Shown here in pieces: positions 8,318 to 12,178 of a stretch of 12,178 nt of DNA; the first letter of the stretch is position 1, and each line of letters opens with the position of its first letter. Made by a program: the position numbers and the translations under genes. The notes beneath the pieces are model-generated. The model worked only from the letters and a program-made list of their open reading frames with translations, had not been told where the DNA came from and did no database searches. Origin of the DNA: Kordiimonadaceae bacterium (GTDB lineage: Bacteria; Pseudomonadota; Alphaproteobacteria; Sphingomonadales; Emcibacteraceae); contig JABIPV010000158.1 of assembly GCA_018699075.1 (NCBI GenBank), forward strand, positions 1 through 12,178, given 5' to 3'.

Positions 8318-9097
8318 ATGTTTAGAAATTCCAAAGACCGCCTTCCTGTATTTATAATTTTGTCTTTGAGCGCGCTTGATTTTTATTTGTATTTCACCGT
8401 GGAAAGTATATTGGTTTTAAGCATTTACTGGCTTATTATGTTAATCCCAAAGGCCAATATTTGTGCCTGGAATCATCATCATCAACATAGTTTTGTCTTT
8501 AGGTCTAAAACACTTAACCATATTTTAGAGTTTTTTTACGCACTGCATACAGGGGCGGTGACCAACATTTGGGTGCTTCACCATAATTTAGGCCATCACC
8601 GAAATTTCCTTGATCAGGAATGCGATGAAAGCCGTTGGAAATATAAAAACGGTAAACCGATGGGTGAGCTTGCCTATACGTTAATCGTTTTTCTGACCAG
8701 TTATTCCCGCGCATTAGGGGTAGGTAAGAACCATAAAAAATTGAGGAACAGATTTGTTATTTTTGGTAGTTTGACATTTTTAATCGTTGCGGCTCTTGTG
8801 GTCTATAACCCGGTTCCCGCGTTACTGCTTTTTGTTACGCCGATGATTACCAGTTTAATTTTTACAGCATGGACCACTTATGACCATCACGCAGGACTAG
8901 ACACAGAAGACCAATTTGCCGCTTCATTTAATAAGTTAAATGGTCTTTATAATCTGGTCACCGGAAACCTCGGATATCATACTGCTCATCATTATAAGCC
9001 GGGTACCCATTGGTCAAAATTACCGGAACTACACGCATCCATTAAACATAAAATTCCCGACCATTTAATGGATAGCGAAGCCACCTTAACCAGTTAA
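8318..9097 (+). CDS. Fatty acid desaturase family membrane protein
   Basis: This is an integral membrane di-iron oxygenase or desaturase, probably acting on an acyl chain in the inner membrane. From ATG 8318 it has 259 residues; a TTG three codons earlier (8309) is possible. All three histidine clusters of the family are present: HHHQH at 53-57, HHNLGHH at 88-94 and HTAHH at 221-225, with an extra HH at 190-191. Hydrophobic segments at about 10-45, 117-132 and 145-185 fit four membrane passes around the metal site. It is shorter than many acyl-lipid desaturases (300 or more residues) and has no fused cytochrome or ferredoxin domain, so it needs an external electron donor. Hydroxylase rather than desaturase activity is possible. 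A perfect inverted repeat spans its stop codon. Confidence 0.88.
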   Translation: MFRNSKDRLPVFIILSLSALDFYLYFTVESILVLSIYWLIMLIPKANICAWNHHHQHSFVFRSKTLNHILEFFYALHTGAVTNIWVLHHNLGHHRNFLDQECDESRWKYKNGKPMGELAYTLIVFLTSYSRALGVGKNHKKLRNRFVIFGSLTFLIVAALVVYNPVPALLLFVTPMITSLIFTAWTTYDHHAGLDTEDQFAASFNKLNGLYNLVTGNLGYHTAHHYKPGTHWSKLPELHASIKHKIPDHLMDSEATLTS

Positions 9098-9100
9098 GGT
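9083..9100 (+). terminator. Perfect inverted repeat over the desaturase stop codon (weak terminator candidate)
   Basis: ACCTTAAC and GTTAAGGT are perfect inverted arms separated by CA, and the TAA stop lies inside the second arm. A real hairpin would open the inner pairs to make a loop. No strong T-run follows (TTACAATATAAA), so termination activity is uncertain. Confidence 0.3.
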
Positions 9101-9127
9101 TTACAATATAAATCCAACCATTTAAGC

Positions 9128-9232
9128 TCCAACCAAGGCACATGATAAATCATCCATGCCCTTAAATTTAACAAATTGGAACCCAATTGTCCGCGCGCTC
9201 AGGTTGGAAGGTGCCGTTAGCCTTAGCGTAAG
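9128..9232. repeat. Diverged dispersed repeat, copy A
   Basis: This copy aligns without any gap to copy B at 10894-10998, with a constant offset of 1766 bases. By hand count 76 of 105 positions are identical. Identity is concentrated at the ends: 23 of the first 25 positions and 24 of the last 26 match, with a perfect GGAACCCA block 50 bases in. The outer blocks contain GGCAC (9138-9142) and GTGCC (9211-9215), which could pair as a long-range stem. The copy lies between the 3' ends of the desaturase-like and PhzF-like genes and has no open frame across it. It may be a short mobile repeat, the remnant of a gene family, or a structured RNA. Confidence 0.75.
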
Positions 9233-9265
9233 CGCCGGCGACTGTGGCTTAATAAAAATACTATT

Positions 9266-10174
9266 TTAAAGTTCAAACTTTAACGTGCCCGCTTCAATGG
9301 CCAACCCGGCTACTTGAACTTTTGTAATTTCACCGTTTTCTTTGAATACGCGCACGTTAATTACACCGGCCTTGCCCATGGCTTCGCCTTGGATGGCGTT
9401 ATAGGAAATACTGTCGTCAAACTGTAATTGATTATGGTGGCTTAGATATAATCCTGCCGGACCATTGCCGTTTCCCGTCACGGGGTCTTCGTTGATACCG
9501 ATGGCGGGGGCGAACATACGGCCATGGGTTTTATAGGGCGCATCATCCTCCATAACAATCATAACAAAATATCCCGTATGGTCGATTTTATTGGTCAGGG
9601 TTTTTAAAGCTTCAAAATCGGGATTGATATTATGAAGTGTCTGAATGCTGAGAAGTGGAATAATCACCTTGCCGTGTCCAGTTGAGGAAAACTGTACTGG
9701 CAGCGCGGCGTTGCGGTCTTCCGCTGTTAGACCCAGCGCGGTGAGCGCTTCGGCTTCATGCTCTGGTGAAAGGACATCACCCATTTCCGGCGTGCCTTGG
9801 GTCATGACGATGTTGATGCTCTCTTTATCACGTTGAATATCCACGGGTAATATACCGACACCCGTCATGGCTAAAACATTAGAGGATGACAAATTCAGCC
9901 GTTTGGTGCGTAAATAATGGGACGCGATGGTCGCATGACCGCAAATTGGCACTTCACTGGTCGGGGTAAAATAACGCACATGAACATCATGGGTAGAGGA
10001 ATCAGAAGGCGAACACATAAACGCCGTTTCCGACACATTGGCAAAGGCGGCAATTGCTTGCATCTGCGCGGCCGTAAGTCCGTCGGCGTCAAACACAACC
10101 CCCGCCCGATTGCCCTCACCAATCACATTGGTAAAAGCATCAACCAAGTATATTTCAACTTCTTTATTACTCAA
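9266..10174 (-). CDS. PhzF family isomerase/epimerase-like protein
   Basis: This is a cytosolic protein of the PhzF family (diaminopimelate-epimerase fold), 302 residues, the normal length. Family landmarks in order are YLVDAFTN (9-16), the catalytic glutamate E49 in NVSETAF, CGHAT at 78-82 and DPVTGNGNGPAG from D230. The usual GNPAGV motif reads GNRAGV here. The biochemical role of most PhzF homologues is unknown, and no phenazine genes are nearby, so a phenazine role should not be assumed. The best start is TTG at 10174, which overlaps the end of the phosphatase gene by 8 bases; no ATG or GTG fits the conserved N-terminus and no clear ribosome site precedes it. Translation therefore probably depends on coupling to the phosphatase gene. 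Confidence 0.9.
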   Translation of the reverse strand: MSNKEVEIYLVDAFTNVIGEGNRAGVVFDADGLTAAQMQAIAAFANVSETAFMCSPSDSSTHDVHVRYFTPTSEVPICGHATIASHYLRTKRLNLSSSNVLAMTGVGILPVDIQRDKESINIVMTQGTPEMGDVLSPEHEAEALTALGLTAEDRNAALPVQFSSTGHGKVIIPLLSIQTLHNINPDFEALKTLTNKIDHTGYFVMIVMEDDAPYKTHGRMFAPAIGINEDPVTGNGNGPAGLYLSHHNQLQFDDSISYNAIQGEAMGKAGVINVRVFKENGEITKVQVAGLAIEAGTLKFEL

Positions 10175-10658
10175 AAGTCGTAATCATTTTGGTAAGCATT
10201 GGTGTGCCGTCGGTAATCACCACTTTAAACATCTGTTCAAAATCCGTTTCTTCCAGTTTCGGGATTTTTACACCAGACAATAATGATGCGAGATCAGGGG
10301 TGCTTGAACTATGGGCAACGATTAGAAATGTGCCCTGTTGAGCTTTAAGTTTCGCGGCGAAGCCACCCAGATCATCAGTACTAAAAAGTTCTGTCTCAAC
10401 CCCTTTTGATGCCGCCGTCGGTGTCGCCGTCATTAGAGTACGGTGAGTGTCGGTTGAATAAACTCTGTCGATTGATACATTACCCAGCATCGCCGACACA
10501 TGGGCCGCACGGCGTAACCCTTTGGCCGTAAGCAGCGGATCATCCCCATCAAGTTTCTCCGCATGACGTACAACATAATAAGTGCTCTCAAACGCTTGAG
10601 CCAAAGGCGCAGACACAAAAAAACAAACAGACAAAACAACCAACAATATTTTCTTCAT
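10167..10658 (-). CDS. Exported histidine phosphatase, SixA/phosphoglycerate-mutase-like
   Basis: This is a member of the histidine phosphatase superfamily. From ATG 10658 it has 163 residues. The phospho-acceptor motif is RHAEK with H32, the second arginine is R73 in THRTLMTA, and the second histidine is H116 in VAHSSSTPD. The catalytic core is complete but small, as in SixA. Unlike SixA it carries a clear signal peptide: MKK, a hydrophobic core, then AQA at 20-22 followed by FEST. It should therefore act in the periplasm or on the cell surface. An upstream TTG at 10670 is rejected because GGAG sits six bases before the ATG. The phosphorylated substrate is unknown. The gene overlaps the PhzF-like gene by 8 bases, forming a two-gene operon. 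Confidence 0.9.
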   Translation of the reverse strand: MKKILLVVLSVCFFVSAPLAQAFESTYYVVRHAEKLDGDDPLLTAKGLRRAAHVSAMLGNVSIDRVYSTDTHRTLMTATPTAASKGVETELFSTDDLGGFAAKLKAQQGTFLIVAHSSSTPDLASLLSGVKIPKLEETDFEQMFKVVITDGTPMLTKMITTFE

Positions 10659-10664
10659 AATATT

Positions 10665-10668
10665 CTCC
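10665..10668 (-). promoter_or_regulatory. Ribosome binding site that decides the phosphatase start
   Basis: On the minus strand GGAG is followed by AATATT and the ATG at 10658. The upstream in-frame TTG at 10670 overlaps this site, so it is not the start. Confidence 0.65.
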
Positions 10669-10738
10669 AAATTAATAACAGAGAAAACACTACAACAAGA
10701 AAAGACACATTACAAAATAAACCTAACATATGGTTGCC

Positions 10739-10856
10739 GTCATACCGTCGAAGGACGGTATCCAGTCCTCTTTATGATAAGTGTGTAGCCGTTGGCCACT
10801 CTTTGTATATTTTCTGGATCCCGGATCGGTTCCGGCTTCGCCGGGTCCGGGATGAC
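10739..10856. repeat. Composite palindromic element of the kind dispersed in alphaproteobacterial genomes
   Basis: The element is bounded by GTCAT (10739-10743) and ATGAC (10852-10856), which are inverted copies. Inside, ATACCGTC (10742-10749) and GACGGTAT (10754-10761) make a perfect 8-pair stem with a GAAG loop. On the right, ATCCCGGATC (10818-10827) pairs with GGTCCGGGAT (10844-10853), with one wobble. That stem encloses a smaller hairpin, CCGGC-TTC-GCCGG (10832-10844). ATCCAG and CTGGAT also form inverted arms flanking the centre. The layout resembles the common intergenic repeats with TCCGGGATGAC-like ends seen in many alphaproteobacteria. It lies upstream of the phosphatase gene and may also affect transcript ends. 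Confidence 0.75.
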
Positions 10857-10863
10857 TGAGTGA

Positions 10864-10883
10864 GGGGGAGACAACAGACCCCC
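10864..10883. other. G5/C5 hairpin without a T-tract
   Basis: GGGGG (10864-10868) and CCCCC (10879-10883) can pair around a ten-base loop; the C-run extends to 10885. No T-run follows on either side, so this is not called a terminator. It sits between the composite palindrome and repeat copy B. Confidence 0.35.
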
Positions 10884-10893
10884 CCAGTTATGA

Positions 10894-10998
10894 TCCAACC
10901 AAGGCACCTAATAAATCACTCTAGCCTCAAAATATAAAAATTCGGAACCCAACCCAACACCAAAACAGGCGAGAAGGTGCCGTCAGCCTTAGCGCAAG
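10894..10998. repeat. Diverged dispersed repeat, copy B
   Basis: This is the partner of copy A (9128-9232), in the same orientation. The inverted blocks are clearer here: GGCACC (10903-10908) and GGTGCC (10976-10981) are perfect complements. At and just past the right end, AGCGC (10991-10995) and GCGCT (11004-11008) form a small hairpin, followed by GC-rich sequence with repeated GAGCC/GAGCCT units to about 11035. This copy immediately follows the palindromic element and marks the last GC-rich DNA before the AT-rich methyltransferase region. Confidence 0.75.
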
Positions 10999-11040
10999 AG
11001 CTAGCGCTGGCGCCTGAGAGCCGGAGCCTGAGCCTAGATT

Positions 11041-11237
11041 AGGAAAGCAATGCCTCTAAATAAATCTATGTAAGTTGTACTCCAGTAATTTAATAATTAT
11101 GTTGATGACATTTTTAAGAATTTATAGTATCATAATATTTGCAGTGATTGGTAAATATACAACTATAAAGAGAATAATATTTATAATTTGAATCATTTAT
11201 TGAATAAGAATTTTCTAATGTGGGGTGAATAAAATTA
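11041..11237 (+). other. AT-rich leader upstream of the methyltransferase gene
   Basis: This stretch has no gene and is visibly richer in A and T than anything to its left. It must contain the methyltransferase promoter, but AT-rich matches are too numerous to choose one. Two separated inverted repeats are present: AGTTGTA (11073-11079) with TACAACT (11158-11164), and TTATAGT (11122-11128) with ACTATAA (11162-11168). They share bases, so they could form alternative structures, or they may be chance. GGGGTGA at 11222-11228, nine bases before the ATG, is the likely ribosome site. Confidence 0.4.
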
Positions 11238-12110
11238 ATGAAGAATGATCAACTTCTAGCTATTGATTTATTTTGTGGTGCTGGGGGCCTTTCAGTAGGA
11301 TTGAAAAAGGCTGGCTTCAAAGTTTTAGCGGGTGTTGAATTAAATTTAGTAGCTGCAAAAACATACGAATTAAATCATAAAGATCACAAAATATATATTG
11401 AGGACATAAAGAAACTCGACCCCAATTTGGTTATGTCCGAACTAGGTCTTAAAGTAGGTGAGCTTGATTTATTAGCAGGCTGTCCTCCTTGCCAAGGGTT
11501 TTCATCGCATAGAACAAGAAATAAAACTACATCAATCCAAGATGATAGAAATGAGTTGGTTTTTGAATTTATTCGTTTCGTAGAGGCTATGAAACCAAAA
11601 TCTATAATGATGGAAAATGTTCCGGGTCTTGCATCAGATTATAGAATGGATGAAATAAAAGAAATATTATCTGGAAAAGGTTACTTATTTAACGAAGAGT
11701 CAATAAGTGTTAAAAATGTATCTGATTATGGTGTGCCTCAAAGAAGAAGAAGAATGATACTACAGGCTTCTAAATTAGGATATATTGATGCACCAGTTCC
11801 TTTTGAAAAGAAAAAAACAGTATTTGATACGATTGGTTCTTTAGAAAAGCCTGAAAATTCTATCGATAAATTACATAATTATCCTATAAATAGGACAGAT
11901 CGCATTAATAAATTAATAAGCTTAATTCCAAAAGATGGGGGCAGTAGATCGGACTTGCCAAAAGAATATTGGCTTCCCTGTCACATTAAATACCCAAATG
12001 GCTACAAAGACGTTTATGGCAGAATGTCTTGGGATAATGTATCGCCTACAATAACGGGCGGGTGCATTAGTCCTTCTAAGGGTCGTTATGATGTGCCCCT
12101 GATTTGTTAG
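11238..12110 (+). pseudogene. DNA (cytosine-5) methyltransferase, 3' end lost to an IS insertion
   Basis: This enzyme type transfers a methyl group from S-adenosylmethionine to C5 of cytosine in a specific DNA site. Motif I (DLFCGAGGLS, 10-19), motif IV with catalytic C85 (GCPPCQGFS, 81-89), motif VI (ENVPG, 126-130) and motif VIII (QRRRR, 168-172) are intact. YGRMSWDNVSPTITGG follows at 260-275. The frame then runs into foreign sequence after about Y284 and stops after VPLIC. Motif IX (RxxTxRE type) and motif X (GNxVP type), usually another 60-100 residues, are missing, so activity is doubtful. Arginine is mostly AGA here, unlike the left-hand genes, which suggests acquired DNA. It could be half of a restriction-modification system or an orphan; any partner lies outside the window. 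Confidence 0.88.
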
Positions 12111-12178
12111 ACACTTTATGACTTCATTATTGTTTGTTGTTCAAAATCTATCGGTGACAACAATCCGTTGTTACCATG
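12092..12178 (-). mobile_element. IS3-family insertion sequence, one end only (runs off right edge)
   Basis: The methyltransferase homology stops abruptly near 12091. From there the sequence begins TGTGCCCCTGATTTG and continues into the 3' end of a transposase gene on the minus strand. The TG terminal dinucleotide, CCCC block and GTTAGACA-like segment fit IS3-family terminal repeats. The exact boundary could be off by a few bases, and neither the other end nor the target duplication is visible. It inserted in the opposite orientation to the methyltransferase gene. Confidence 0.75.
12116..12178 (-). CDS. IS3-family transposase OrfB, C-terminal fragment
   Basis: Only the last 20 codons and the stop are in the window. 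Read on the minus strand they give GNNGLLSPIDFEQQ and end in TIMKS before TAA. LSPIDFE matches the conserved ending of the IS3-family integrase-core transposase, where (L/M)SPxxFE closes the rve domain. The stop lies about 24 bases inside the IS end, the usual arrangement for this family. The family call rests on this short motif plus the IS-like terminus, so it is good but not final. Confidence 0.72.
   Translation of the reverse strand, partial: HGNNGLLSPIDFEQQTIMKS

Noticed and set aside
9128..9232. Reading the repeats as a minus-strand coding fossil (both copies can be read to end in ALVG[A/S] then stop)
   Set aside because: Copy B has stop codons close upstream in that frame and the similar stretches fall in different frames, so a shared protein is not supported. 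A larger set of copies would be needed to reopen this.
9210..9250. Resemblance of the GTTAGCC and GC-rich tail of repeat A to an integron attC site
   Set aside because: The GTTRRRY / RYYYAAC core pair is not satisfied and no integrase gene is present. The second copy changes the key bases to GTCAGCC.
10563..10859. A 98-codon plus-strand open frame over the phosphatase 5' end and the palindromic element
   Set aside because: It is antisense to the signal-peptide region of a convincing gene, and its second half is simply the palindromic repeat read through. No family motif or ribosome site is seen.
10891..11040. Possible tRNA or other classical RNA gene in the GC-rich repeat B region
   Set aside because: No cloverleaf with an acceptor stem and T-loop motif could be drawn; only short hairpins are present.
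11073..11168. Inverted repeats upstream of the methyltransferase as a controller-protein operator
   Set aside because: The arms are widely separated, AT-rich and only 7 bases long, and no controller gene is seen. They are kept only as a note on the leader region.

Overview
The window is chromosomal DNA of a moderately AT-rich Gram-negative bacterium, most likely an alphaproteobacterium. This rests on gene content (MalEFG-type sugar importer, Tat-exported two-subunit molybdenum hydroxylase, PhyH- and TauD-type oxygenases) and on a composite palindromic repeat of a style common in that class. The genus cannot be fixed from the sequence.

Layout, left to right. (1) Positions 1-2881, minus strand: an ABC importer operon in the order binding protein, MalF-like permease, MalG-like permease. 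The MalG-like gene runs off the left edge and no ATPase gene is in view. (2) 3003-3569, plus strand: a phosphoribosyltransferase divergent from the transporter. Its 3' end overlaps the next gene tail to tail. (3) 3549-8194, minus strand: a PhyH-family dioxygenase, a molybdenum hydroxylase pair (large subunit 4427-6562, [2Fe-2S] subunit 6559-7029) and a TauD/TfdA-family dioxygenase. Promoter-like sequences precede the PhyH gene and the hydroxylase pair, and a hairpin terminator follows the TauD-like gene. (4) 8318-9097, plus strand: a membrane fatty-acid-desaturase-like protein. (5) 9266-10658, minus strand: an exported SixA-like histidine phosphatase overlapping a PhzF-like isomerase gene. (6) 10659-11237: a repeat-rich, gene-free stretch. 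(7) 11238-12091, plus strand: a DNA cytosine-5 methyltransferase cut off by the end of an IS3-family insertion sequence, whose transposase C-terminus is read on the minus strand up to the right edge.

How the parts fit: the left two thirds look like a catabolic neighbourhood, with an importer for a sugar-like or polyol-like solute followed by several oxygen- or Mo-dependent oxidoreductases. Their substrates cannot be named from sequence. The right end is accessory: AT-rich, rich in AGA arginine codons, and carrying a broken methyltransferase and an IS.

The most unusual feature is a pair of diverged direct repeats (9128-9232 and 10894-10998) that align without gaps and bracket the phosphatase/PhzF operon. 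Copy B sits beside a 118-bp composite palindrome at the point where the AT-rich accessory DNA begins. I found no CRISPR array, rRNA, tRNA or recognisable riboswitch.
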